The position numbers and the translations under genes are program-made. Below are positions 36,328 to 47,707 of a stretch of DNA of 64,000 nt, in pieces. The stretch is from Cyrtodaria siliqua (lineage: Eukaryota > Mollusca > Bivalvia > Adapedonta > Hiatellidae). Under the pieces are notes generated by a model. The model was not told where the DNA came from, did not search any database, and saw only the letters and a program-made list of their open reading frames with translations. Position 1 is the first letter of the stretch. Every line of letters begins with the position of its first letter. The DNA lies in assembly GCA_037043455.1 (NCBI GenBank), contig JAWPHD010010263.1:31524-95523 (forward strand). Direction: 5' to 3'.

Positions 36328-37055
36328 ATTGAGACAGATGCAATTGAAGCCTTTTATGACACCTCTCGGTATCTGAGTGACATATTGAACATTGGGAATC
36401 CTTTCATTTCTATTACGGTTAATAATATCTATCCTAAAGAACTTCAACTCAACCAAGCTAACATGTTTGATAGATTTACACCTCTTCATCGAAAATGGTG
36501 AAATTATTAGTAAGATCTATAACAAGAGAGATGATTTTAATTTTGATATTGTTAATTTTATCCCATTTAAATGGGGATGTTCCCTGAGCGACTTCTTATG
36601 GTGTCTATGTTTCTCAACTTATTCGTTATTCATTTTTCTAGAGCTTGTAGTCGTGTTGAGAAATTTAATATTCGTAATACTTGTAAAACTGAAAAACTAC
36701 TACAGCAGGGCTACCGTCACACCATAACCTTCGAAAAACCTTCGCAAAATTATATTATCGTAACCCTGATCTACCTTTAAAATATAAAGTAATTTAAAAA
36801 CTCTTCTGCGACAAGGACTACCACAACTTCAATGGTGATGTGGTTTACAAACTTTGTAAGATTCTTGGTCATAATCACGTTCATACAATATTTATAAAAC
36901 TTGTTAAAAGGTTTATTAAACGAGGTTATGACCCTATCATTTTGCAACGCACTACATGTTTAGTGGTTGACTCATTTATAGTTCGCCACTATGCGTTTCT
37001 CTTTGATTGTGCGATGACCGGACACATGGTGAACCCTATGATGACGTCTGCCTAA
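36328..37055 (+). pseudogene. RT relic, C-terminal half
   Basis: Frames give YLSDILNIGNPFISITVNNI, a LHLFIENGEIISKIYNKRDD block, SHGVYVSQLIRYSRAC-like text in a shifted frame, KTEKLLQQGY, then an open 71-codon end (36840-37055) with VYKLCKILGHNHVHTIFIKL, KRFIKRGYDPIILQRT and CLVVDSFIVRHYAFLFDCAM. It is the best-preserved C-terminus in the window, yet frameshifted. Confidence 0.7.
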
Positions 37056-37520
37056 ATCCTCATAGGACGGTAGCGTTTGATGTTTGTCTTAAATCTGGTC
37101 TAGTCGTACCCTTAACGGTTTTGCTCTGGCTTCTACCAAGCCACTGAGTACTTGCTTTGTGGCTTTCTAGGCTTGTGCTTATTTTATAGTATATATACAT
37201 GAACATTTATGTGTTGTACATATATTGCCTATTAATGCTGCATTGTTTGTTAGAGAACATAACCTGGCGGGGATATTTTTATTTACACTGTCCCTTTTTA
37301 TTGGGGTGACAATATGGTAAGCGTGAGGTTTGGTCAAACCTGGTTTAAACCACCAGCGGCCTTTTTTGCCACTGACCGTTCCAAGGCGGTAGCCCTATTG
37401 TCAACCCTCTTTTATGTTTGTGATGTCACATCTTGCATTGTATTCATATTTGTAGTTGTGTGTTTCTGTGCGTGTTTGTGGTTGAATGCTGCATCTCTTG
37501 TTCGACTTTTATATCCACAT
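37056..37520 (+). mobile_element. RT-element 3' part after relic
   Basis: Collinear with 6970-7430, including CCAAGGCGGTAGCCCTATTG. It confirms that alpha1 and alpha3 are followed by the same retroelement insertion, which therefore predates the block duplication. Confidence 0.6.
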
Positions 37521-37775
37521 TTAAATATAACAAATTCAATTGATATCGACTTATCTCTTTGAAGTAATACGATTTATATTGGAGCGGTTGTCGGGGTGGC
37601 GGGGGTGGCAGGGTCAGAATACATATGTTTCTGATATGTGACAGTGTTGATCAAAGATTGTACTGCTTTATTGTCCTGTGTGTGAAACTCATATCGCAAA
37701 CTATCATCGAGTATTAATATGCTTCTACGTATGTACTGATGTATACCTTGTAGTGTACTGACTTATATCTGGTCG

Positions 37776-38622
37776 TTAAAGGGATTGATGCACTAGTTTC
37801 ATCATAGCGTCTTTTTACCATACACTTCTCAAAACTGCTAACTACACCGCTACGTTTTGGGTTATATATATCGATGGGTTGAATGTTTTTCAATAAAATA
37901 AAAAGGAAATACCAATTCAATCATTTTTACATCATTTCATTTTATTTATTTCATGGGCAATGCTAGAACTAAACCACAATAAGCAATTACAAACGACCCA
38001 TGTAAACACTAAAGTCACACTTTTCATTTCTTGTTCATAAAAGTGTGACTTTAGTGTTTACATGGGTCGTTTGTAATTGCTTATTGTGGTTTAGTTCTAG
38101 CATTGCCCATGAAAAAAATAAAATGAAATGATGTAAAAATGATTGAATTGGTATTTCCTTTTTATTTTATTGAAAAACATTCAACCCATCGATATATATA
38201 ACCCAAAACGTGAGCGGTGTAGTTAGCAGTTTTGAGAAGTGTATATGGCATATTGACAAAATGTATAATAAGTAAAGAAAATCACTGCAAATGAAAAATA
38301 AGCATACAATTTATATATTTTGCATCTGTATATTTATTTTTAATCAATTTGCAGTGATTTTCCATCTGTATATTTATTTTTAATCAATTTGCAGTGATTT
38401 TTTTTGCTTTAAAATGTATTTTGTAAATATGCCATATATGGTAAAAAGGCGCGATGACGTCATCGTTCCAAGATGGCCGCCTCCATTTATGTTCTTTTAC
38501 AAATTTTCAATATGTCTCGTCTCCTTTATTTTTCTTGACAGTTTGATAATTCTTTCAGCTTTTTCCAAGTTTTTCAGAGCCCTTTTCAAGAAAGCTTGAA
38601 AATGGTGCATCAACCCCTTTAA
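37776..38622. mobile_element. TTAA-flanked element, short copy (847 bp)
   Basis: Ends TTAA-AGGGATTGATGCAC and GTGCATCAACCCC-TTTAA, as in the 5-kb copy at 7740-12774. The left end adds GCGTCTTTTTACCAT, paired with ATGGTAAAAAGGCGC on the right. Between them sits the long palindrome 37820-38244. No coding sequence. Confidence 0.55.
37820..38244. repeat. near-perfect palindrome, 205-bp arms, 14-nt loop
   Basis: Left arm 37820-38024 and right arm 38039-38244 are inverse copies with only a few differences (for example GCTACG on the left, CGTGAGCG on the right). The centre is AAAGTCACACTTTT, a 14-nt loop, then AAAAGTGTGACTTT. It is absent from the corresponding position in the 5-kb copy. Confidence 0.92.
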
Positions 38623-40203
38623 TGTTTTAACAACAGCAGATAATCGTAGTGTGTCATAGGGACGATTCTAATGTCAAGGGCAGTATGCTGATACCAGCAC
38701 ATAGTGAACACAAAAACGAATATGTGTATACATTGATTGCACATAATCACTTCACAATATGAAAATTCGTACAATATTTGTGCCCCATTATGCACAGCTC
38801 GTCAAGGGTAGAGTTTACTCTGTTATGCTTCTACGCACGCAGCCTTGTCAACATGTCTAACACAGAACGCGCCATATATGGGCTTACGTTGCAGTTTTGG
38901 TTTGTCTAACGCTCCATTACCGGTATTTCCTGTCGACATCGATCGGGGACAGATGATTGACGTCAGAAAACATTTTATTTGTATAGATATTTTCAAGTTT
39001 TTAGCAACAGATATAGTGCGTACGAGCCGGAAAGGATTGAAGTTGTACTTTCTCGTATCGTTTTAATCCTATAATTGTTTCAATCATTCGTGAGAATGGA
39101 CGACTTTCGTCGCTTTCGAATGGACAGGTCACGTACAAAACTCGAAATCTTCATACAGATACAATCCCTGGAAAAGGTATTTTGCTGATCATACAATAAA
39201 CACCTAAAAGAATGAATGAATGGTGTTTTACGGCACGTCGACACATAAATAGGTCATATTGTGCACAAAAACTGATGAAAGATAAAGAAATGAAGAAGTA
39301 ATTAAAAATGAATGGAAATATATAAAAAATAAAACTATTTACAAATAAGGGATGATATGGTAGTAATATAAACTATGGTCAGATACAGTAAATATGTTAA
39401 AGAGACTCATTTTTAAAACAAAACGATATAATATAAACCGATAATAATATCTATATACTAAACATTTCCTTTCAAAAACAACTCGGCAATACTCACATTA
39501 AGTAATGAAATATTGCATCCGCTGAAGATATTCTAAAATATTGAAGATGCTTTTTGTGTCGCTTGTGCATGGCAGACATTTAGGACAGATTTTCAGACGC
39601 ACACACCCCCCACACCCAACCCCCAATCCTCCCCCACACCCCACGCAACCCCGACCCAGTCGATCAAAACATGCATACACCTTGACTCCTACGCCTTTGG
39701 TTGAACACTGAACTAGTGTTATGTGAATGTCTACCAGATTGCTTTGCTCATTTAACGGGGTCTTGCTCAAATACCAACCGATGCATGGGACCAACCAGTT
39801 TACTACACCAACCCAAAGTATATTTACCAAGAAAACTCGGAACAAAACCTGCGGCGCCGGTGAGACAACACATAAACCCAGTATGACAAAATAAAATAGC
39901 GGAAAATCAACAGTACATAGACATGCAGTCTGTTTCGTTTTGCATATCTATACCATTTTAATTTACGTCATAACCTCTGCGTACCGTTTTATGACGCGTT
40001 TTTCGACACTTTTGCCGTAAAATACCCTTAAAATTAGTTTTTGTAACAAATTAATTGTTTCTGAAGTTTATTGTGTGATCAGCAAAATACCGTTTCCAGA
40101 GATTTTATCTGTATGGAGATTTCGGGGTTTTATACATGACCTGTCCTCCGAAAACGACAAAAGTCATCCATTCTCACCAATGATTGAAAAAAACTGTGTG
40201 CTT
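38623..40203. other. beta4 upstream region, duplicate of 12775-15415
   Basis: Collinear with the DNA before beta2 but about 1.1 kb shorter: 13735-14805 is missing here near 39595. It contains the same inverted-repeat arms and C-rich run (39600-39655). No gene. Confidence 0.45.
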
Positions 40204-41038
40204 AGGCCATACAAAAAATACCTGTGTTTCTGGTTACCCGACCGTCAATATTTTTTGGCAAAGACCCTACGGTTTTTATCATTAAAAAAGGACGAAAAAG
40301 CTGGGTACGAAACGGTAATGTAAGAAAAGATTGTGTACGAAACATGCGCTAAAACATGGCCGCCTCCATTGTGCACTGCACGTCCGTTTTAGCTATTAAA
40401 ATTGGAAAATGCAGCCATAGGACAGAGCAGAAGTTTATGAAAAACATTAATCATGACATGCTGCCAGCTGATTTGTTCTTCCAATACCACCCAGCCTCAG
40501 GAAATGATAAAATTCAATATTTCACAGCCTCATCTCAGTGTCGGAGCTATTGTGATCACTTTTTGCCTGTCACTCCGTCTGCCGTCTGTCAACAAATCTC
40601 TCTATATATTAATACTACATCGCCCCCTTTCGGGTATTATATGTAGGCTTCCTGGATAGAAGCAGTACTAAGCAATGTTGCTAAAGCGTCTTGCTTAAGG
40701 ACACAACAAACATGGTGCGGAGGAGGATCGAACCGGTCTCAAGTTCGGCACTCTACCACTGAACCACGAACGCCACACAAATAAACTCATAATGGCAGAA
40801 AATATGTGTTTTCCATTTATTTTATTCAAAACAAACAAGTTAGATATCATGAGCTTATTTTCCTTCTCTCCTTGCAAAATCACTACAAATTAACTACTTG
40901 ACAAAGTCAAAGATACCTTTAACATTGTCCAAACCACATGGGCAAAACAAAAAAGAAAAGAAAGAAAATACTTACCTACCTACCCTATTTTTTCAGCTGA
41001 GTAACCAGAAACACAGGGGGGGGGCGGGGTTCTGGCCT
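40204..41038. mobile_element. 835-bp AGGCC-ended element upstream of beta4
   Basis: Equal in ends, length and nested SINE to 15416-16250; few differences are visible. It ends 45 bp before the TATA-like box of beta4. Confidence 0.6.
40648..40778 (-). mobile_element. tRNA-derived SINE, duplicate
   Basis: Same SINE as 15861-15992, with the better B-box GGTTCGATCC on the minus strand. It is nested in the AGGCC-ended element. Confidence 0.75.
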
Positions 41039-41083
41039 TATTGTAAATGCACAGGTGCATGCTTTCAACTGCGGCTGTAAGTG

Positions 41084-41089
41084 TATATA
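41084..41089 (+). promoter_or_regulatory. TATA-like box of beta4
   Basis: TATATA followed by CGATCTTACG, identical in context to beta2. Confidence 0.4.
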
Positions 41090-41858
41090 CGATCTTACGG
41101 TTATAATGTCAAGGGCAGTGTGCTAAACTGAGCATGTAGTGTAACACAAACGAGTAGGTGTATCTACATAAATGCGGAGACAGTAAACGTTGATTATGGC
41201 AGGATTAACGAGTTTCGTGTTATTTGCATTTTGTTTCTATTCTGCACGAATAATTTGTGTCCGTTCAAAAGAGACAACTTCTGTAGTAACAGATGTTGGA
41301 ACATTTGTTGGTTATATTCGAACGTTTGGACAAGAATACCGAATTCGCAAGTTTCTAGGAATTCCATACGCCGAGCCCCCTATTGGTGAAAATAGGTTTA
41401 AAAGGTCGAGAAAGAAAGCAATACTGAACGAGCCTTACTATGCAAAAAAGTATGAAGCAGCCTGTCACCAAACATCAGTTAACATCAAAGGTCAGCGCAA
41501 AGAGGGAAATGCAGTCAATGTTTCCGAAGATTGCTTATTCCTCAACATATTTGCACCAAACAAGCTTACAACTGCACTACCTGTCATGCTATTTATACAT
41601 GGCGGCGGTAATCCAATATCTACGCTGGTGATATTTTAAGTGCCTATGGTGATGTCATCGTGGTAACGTTCAATTACAGACTGAGTATTTGGGGTTTCTT
41701 GAGCACAGGAGACGAGAACCTTCCCGGTAACTACGGACTCTGGGACCAGCACACTGCCATTGAGTGGGTACATGATAACATTGCAGCCTTTGGTGGGGAT
41801 CCGGAATTAATCACGCTCTTCGGAGCCTAAGCAGGGTCCGAGAGCGTCATATATCAAG

Positions 41859-42074
41859 ACACTTTACCTTAGCCTCGTCCGTCGGATGGGGACGTAAACC
41901 GGGCGGTCCCGTGTATCGGTCTACCCTCCGAGCACGTTAAAGAACCATAGGAATCTATTCGATAATAAGAGTAGGGCAGGTTCCCGGATTCCTATGTATC
42001 CTTCCCCTCTCTCTGGGGCGGCTCTAAATAACCTATAATGTGTTGATGAGCCGTTAAACAACATTCAATTCAAT
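41859..42074 (+). mobile_element. 5'-truncated SINE inserted in beta4 exon 1
   Basis: Flanked by TCATATATCAAG on both sides (41847-41858 and 42075-42086). The sequence runs from ACACTTTACCTTAGCCTCGT to ACATTCAATTCAAT and matches the tail of the full SINE at 59019-59332 in the opposite orientation. The tRNA-like head is missing. The 12-bp duplication and 5' truncation fit LINE-driven insertion. Confidence 0.92.
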
Positions 42075-43009
42075 TCATATATCAAGGTTTATATCCAGGT
42101 AATAAAGGACTGTTCAAAAGAATAATTGGACACAGCGGAAGTGTCACTAATCCGTGGAACTTCAATCCCGAGCCATTGACTGAAGCGAAGCATTTTGGGG
42201 CTCTGCTAGGATGCGTGGATCACTCAAGTTCAACAACTCTTGCAACCTGTATCAAATCGAAAACAACGGCAGAAATGGATTTTACACTGAACAACAATAA
42301 CGGCTTTATCACATTCCCTATGGAGCTGGTCATCCCTGAATCACCAAAAGATTTGTTTCACGGTATCTCAGATGTTTCAGCCTCTTTCCGGGATCAGTTT
42401 GCAAGCTTCGACTTTATGACTGGTTTAGTGTCGAATGAAGGTATTGTGATGATTTGTCCAATTGTTAATGTCAATGACACTGAAGGATTTGAGGCAGACA
42501 AAGAACGATTTGAAAACGAATTAGTACCAGAAATACTACGTGTTATGTTCGGAAATGACGTACCGGAAGTAGTGAAAACCCTCGTCATATCCGAATATAC
42601 AGACTGGAGCAATCCGGAAGATCCAACTCTATCGCGAGAAGCTTTTCTTCGACTCAGTTCCGATTATACGTTTAACATCCAAGCTTTGAAGACTGTGAAG
42701 CTACACGCAGAGATGAGCAATAAAAACACATTTCTTGACCTATTCGATGCTTTTCCTTCCCAGCATGTAATAGAGCCGCCATCTTGGGCTCATAAACCGA
42801 ACCACTTGGACGAGTTGCCGTTCTTGTTTGGTTATGATAATATAGAGGGCTTTACAAGCTGGACAACTCCGTACGGAAAAGAACCAGAACTGTGGGAAAT
42901 GAAGTTATCCATGGAAACCATCACCAGGTGGACAAACTTTGCAAGATCAGGGTGAGACATATTATGAGCATATAGTAGTGTTTTGAATCTCTGATAGTCT
43001 GCATATAGT

Positions 43010-43056
43010 GTTGTTGTTGTTGTTGTCGTTGTTTGTTGTTGTTGTTGTTGTTGTTT
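43010..43056. repeat. GTT microsatellite in beta4 intron
   Basis: Shorter sister of 18026-18087. Confidence 0.85.
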
Positions 43057-43580
43057 TGAAAATTTGGTTATTTCACTGTATGTTGGAGATGAAAACATCC
43101 TAGATATCGTTTGCTCGCTTAGATTAGCATTTTATGGCGAAGCAATTGTGCAAGTGCTGTAAATGCCACGTTATTCTCTAATCTCCTTTTGTCGTATTGT
43201 CACATCATGATATAGTCTGAGTACAAAAGAGAAGGCAACATCACTCCGACAACTTTACATGTATATAACTACTATGTACCCAGTATACGAGGAAATGACT
43301 TGACTATACCTAATTATTTTCTTCCAGAGATCCAAACTATCCAAGGAAAATCGGCGACATTTTGACGACGCCGTGGCCAAAATACGATCTCGAGTCCGAA
43401 CAATACCTAAACATATCCACAACGTCATCAATAGGCCGGAGGTTGTTTGCCAGGAGCGTCAACGTCTGGCACAACGTACTGCCAATGGTGATAGACTCGG
43501 TTAAGAGTGCCGAGGGTATCATGGCAACGGTTACCACGGACAACGGTTTTTGTGACAAGGATGGTGACTGTGGACCTTGA

Positions 43581-44924
43581 CTGGAAACGTTCTGACGCAT
43601 ATATTATGTTTTGGGAGAAACTATAGTAAACGGTTTTAATATATTAATAAAATAAACACTCAACAGTAGCAAGCCTAACGTTATTTGTGTTGAAATACTT
43701 AAACCATTGATAATGCCTTGAATATTTTCAAATTGTGTGGGAAAGCATGCGTAACGCGATATTTTTTTTTAATCCAGGTCGCGGTTAGACCAGCAGCCCT
43801 GCTTCGGCAATCGGTTTCCAATTTATTTTTCTGATAAACCTAATACCTTCAATAGGACCAAGTATACTGGTACCCGGTACGCAGTATAGTCTACTGGTCT
43901 CCAAAATCACACTCATGGTTGCAGGGTTATTAGGTCGCGGTGTTCCTTTAACACTACAACAATTAAATGAAAACATATCATGGGATAGTTATAGACAGTT
44001 TAATATAGAAATAGTATTGGTTTTACATTATTGATTATAGATAGATATTTTGTATTTAAACGTTAACAGTTTCTCATCATTACATACATAATTTGTAACA
44101 CATAATTATAATCACATGACAGGTTACACATATTTCCACACACTCACTTATAGTTCAATTTTCAATACTCCTTAATTAATCATAGATCATTTCAATCACA
44201 CATTTTAATCAATAATCCAGGGATATCAAAAAACAAAAAGGAATTATATATTAGATATCAGTTTATGTGAGGATGTACTTGAATATGTTTTAAGAAATGA
44301 TATTTGGAATAGAACATCTGACAGTAAACGCCTCTGACAAATATTTACTTAAATTAAAAAGTTATTGTTTCTTCAAAGATTGTAGCAGTGTTACAAATTT
44401 AAACATGTATGTCCTTTGTATGTAACGTTTTCTGATATATTTTATTTTATTATATAAACGGACATTTTTATTCTATTTCATATTTGATACAACAGTACAA
44501 ACGTTGAACAGTGCATACAACTACCTCTAGACGTATATGTATGCATATACATTCGGTATATGCATATATACATACGGCGAGGGCAAATTGTAAAGCAAAT
44601 GTATATGAACTCTCTTATTAGTGTAATATGTACAGTGTACCGTTAAAGATAACAACTCCGTTAAAGTTAACAGCATCTGCTTTGGGTAATAATTTCGACG
44701 TTTTTATGCCTATCTCTCAACATTAAACGAGAAGAATATACAGCTTCATTCTTTTAAATGTGTTGGTGGAACGTAGCGTGGCTTAAAATACCGCATTTCA
44801 TTGCATTGTTGTTTTACACCACGTTTAGTATGACGTCTCAATGGTTGACGTACCTGTAGTCAGAGGTATTGTATAGGAATTTTAAGACCTCCCCAATAAC
44901 CAATCGCATTATTTCAATAAACCA
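43581..44924. other. 3' flank of beta4 with ~700-bp block-specific insertion
   Basis: 43581-43820 and 44540-44703 match the beta2 flank. 43821-44525 is extra AT-rich DNA whose start (CGGTTTCCAATTTATTTTTC, CCTAATACCTTCAATAGG) recurs at 61965-62010, so it is probably a mobile repeat. AATAAA at 43646-43651. No gene. Confidence 0.45.
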
Positions 44925-45362
44925 TCCCCGTGTGGTTGTCGTGGTAGAATAAAACCACTGCAAATCCCGCTAGATGCAGAGGGGTAGGACCACCCCTAAC
45001 CCCACCCTCCCACTACCCCCCTCCCCCCCCCCCCCAACTCACCTCCCCACTCACCTCCATGTCCCTTTCATGTTCGTTTTTATCATTTTTTATCATGCTA
45101 TTCAAGGTCTTCTTCATGTCACCACGTATGCAAACGTGGAAACATATGCAAACGTGGAAACGTGACTCCATCGTATAGGGAGTGTCTACTATAGAATTTG
45201 CAGCAACTCTGCAGTTCTGCAGGTTGGAAGGTTCTATGCCCATTCATCATATTTTATCTTGATGTAAATGGAGGATGAGCCTGGCATGGTCATTGGTGTT
45301 AGGCGCCATATAACCTTTTATGTGCTTGTTTCACGTAAAACCCTATTCAATTTAAATTATTT
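44925..45362 (+). mobile_element. dispersed SINE-like repeat, copy in beta4 flank
   Basis: Modules: GTGGTAGAATAAAACCACTG, CCTTTCATGTTCGTTTTTAT, GCAAACGTGGAAACGTG, GCAGCAACTCTGCAGTTCTG, TAGGCGCCATATAACCTTTT and the tail AAACCCTATTCAATTT. Other copies: 63155-63515 (complete), 19825-20005 (front part) and 55420-55565 (middle). The copy number and AATTCAATT-like tail suggest a SINE; no clear pol III boxes were found. Confidence 0.6.
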
Positions 45363-46470
45363 TTAGCTGGCAGGCACTACCTGATACTTGCAATTTCATT
45401 GAAACATGATATGTGTTGTGTTGCCTAGATTACAATGACCCTAAGAATTAGCAGACACGTGCTACTACATATTGCATTCATTATTTGAGTACAATGCCCA
45501 CGGTGGAGCATAATGCAGTGGCGGGAGTGTGTTATGATTTTTTGTTATGATTTGTACATACTGTATTAGTTTTAATTTAGTAGTCAATGTATCAGATATA
45601 GGTTCCTCAGTGCATGCTAAATATCATTTACTTAATACGCATGCCTGCTGAGTAAATTTATGACTGCTGATGGCGAGAGTTCGATACTTAAAATACCCGA
45701 GATGGAATATGCGTAAAAATGAATTATGAGTTGGTAACTTTTAGTTCTGGGTTTTGGCTTGGTTGATTAAAGCCGTTTATATTGTGTCTACAAAGTTCGG
45801 ATTTTCAAATATGTAAGTAATATATATATAAATATATAATTTTTAACTCTAGCCCCTGCATTTTTTATCCAATCTTACTCAAACTTACACAGTAGTTAAC
45901 TCTCTGTAAAACTTGAACGAAGTTTCGATTGCCTTATAATTCTGCCTCTGAAGTTGCATATCCATAAGATCTTGGACAAGTTCTTGGGGTCTTGGGTTCA
46001 AATCTCATTGGTGGCATTTAGTATTCCCCTATTATTGTTATATTATCATACTTTTTGTGTCGTTTTTTCTCTCATAAGAAACCATGGCTCGAGGGTTCAA
46101 AATCGCTTAAGGCGAAAACGTTTCCATTGGTCCAGTAAATACATTATTTACTGATTTATATTTAGCTCTACTTGCGGTGTGGGGATGGTCTTTGGCGTCC
46201 GTTAGCACTAGCGTCAGTTTCTCTGAAGCCACTCAGCATTTTTTAATCAAATTTCTCATGGATTCTCCAGAGTGGGCTGGGACCTTACAAAAGATTTTTG
46301 TTTCGATCCGATATTCAAAATGGCAGGCGTTGCTAAATATGGCCAAAACCTTAACACAATATTCTTCTCCAAAACGCCAAGATAGAATTTGATAATAATT
46401 TGTTTGAACTGATTGCGAACTACTGAAATTTAGTTTATCTTTTTTGTTTTCGTAAGGTCAAAATTCCATT
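45363..46470. other. non-coding, partly block-specific
   Basis: 45363-46030 has no partner in the beta2 block; 46031-46470 matches 20005-20417. No gene seen. Confidence 0.35.
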
Positions 46471-46820
46471 AATTTAATATTCGTAATATTTGTATAACTA
46501 AGAAGCTACTCCAGCAGGGCTACCCACCGGTACTATAAACTTCGAAAAATCTTTTCAAAATTTTATTATCCTAACCCCGATTTATTTTTAAAATATAATA
46601 GTTATAATTTAAGAACTCTTCTGCGATAAAGACTATCACAACGTGACTCCTATGGTGATTTACAAACTTCTAAGATTCTTGGCCATTATCACTTTCATAC
46701 AATCTTTATTAAACGTGCTAAAAAGTTTATCAAAAAGGTTTATGACCCTATCATTTTGCAACGCACTGAATGTTAAGTGGTTGACCCATTTACAGTTCGC
46801 CACTATGCTTTTATTTTACT
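46471..46820 (+). pseudogene. RT relic fragment (sister of 20418-20662)
   Basis: Blocks KKLLQQGY, a VYKL-like segment, KFIKKVYDPIILQRTE in a shifted frame and VVDPFTVRHYAF. It has stops and frameshifts and is more complete than the beta2-block copy. Confidence 0.6.
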
Positions 46821-47292
46821 TTAGTGCTTGTTATTGTTTGACTAATAGTCTTTGTCATACTGCAAAGAAAATTCTCAGGATTTCATTGGTCAATGCGCCG
46901 TAGATGTCTACGTCTCGAGACGTGAACATAGGACGAACCCCATTACTCAAATACACAAAGACGATAACGTTGCCGATTCGTTTTGGAAACCGCCGATTGT
47001 TTCCTTCCTATCGCTTTTCTGCACTTTCCACTATGTGTAAAAGTCTGAAATAAACGTAAGTGTATTTTTTTTGGCAATTTAACAGATAATAAAACATTAA
47101 CATAGTGACAAAATACGTTTATTTTATTAAAAAATCCGCTAAATTTAACGACGTTAGAGCGATGACGTCACGAAAGTAAACAACGTCTAGTTTGAGGCAC
47201 GTTACGGAAAAATTGGCGCGATAAAAATGAAATCGTGTTTTTGGCTTTTTTTTCTTAAATAAATGGTTACAACTTTGAAGTATGACAAATTC
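46821..47292. other. block-specific non-coding insertion
   Basis: From about 46851 to 47413 the DNA has no partner in the beta2 block, where GACTACTAGTC runs on to TCCTTGAATG. It ends in the small inverted repeat at 47293-47407. A 62-codon frame at 46852 is unsupported. Confidence 0.4.
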
Positions 47293-47407
47293 GTTATTAG
47301 GATTCTTGCCTTGGAATTATATTCACCCGAGCCGTTAGGCGAGGGGGAATATATATTCCAGGCAGGGAATGTGAGCCCATGTCCACTGTCAAGAATCCTA
47401 ATAACTA
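47293..47407. repeat. small foldback
   Basis: GTTATTAGGATTCTTG at the left is matched inverted by CAAGAATCCTAATAAC at the right, and inner arms pair GGAATTATATTC with GAATATATATTCC. Confidence 0.7.
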
Positions 47408-47700
47408 ATAATGTCCTTGACTACTACATTTCGTGTTCGACTTTATAGACACCTTTAGTAGCATAAACACTTATACATGCACGCAAGACCTTGACTTGTA
47501 TCTCCTTCAGTCACTCGTGTGTAACTTTGTAACTTTAATAATTCACTTATCTTAGTTTAAATAGGTCACATTCAATTTGTATCGACTTATCTCGTTGATA
47601 TAATACAGTTTTATCATGTTTATGGGGAAATGGATGTTGGGGGTCGGGCAGAATACGTTTACGTAATGTCCTTGTATATGGACAGTGGTAATCAAAACAC

Positions 47701-47707
47701 CTGTACT
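47701..47707. other. empty target site of the foldback transposon
   Basis: CTGTACT occurs here once, between the same flanks (GGACAGTGGTAATCAAAA and GATCTGTACTGCTTTATTTT) that border the 2.8-kb element at 21673 and 24485. Confidence 0.85.

Larger units (their letters stand above)
41196..43580 (+). pseudogene. carboxylesterase-like pseudogene beta4
   Basis: Exon 1 41196-42951, exon 2 43328-43580 (open, 253 nt), intron 376 bp. It is closest to beta2. Lesions: a 13-nt deletion just after HGGG (at 41609/41610) shifts the frame; TAA at 41828-41830 stands exactly where the catalytic Ser codon TCA should be in GASAG; a 216-bp SINE piece with a 12-bp target duplication is inserted at 41859-42074; and a 21-nt in-frame deletion removes the TVIDGEF segment near 42330. 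The triad Glu (SNEG) and His (NHLDEL) codons are still present, unlike beta2, where Glu became Lys. It is clearly dead, and beta2 and beta4 share none of these lesions. Confidence 0.92.
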
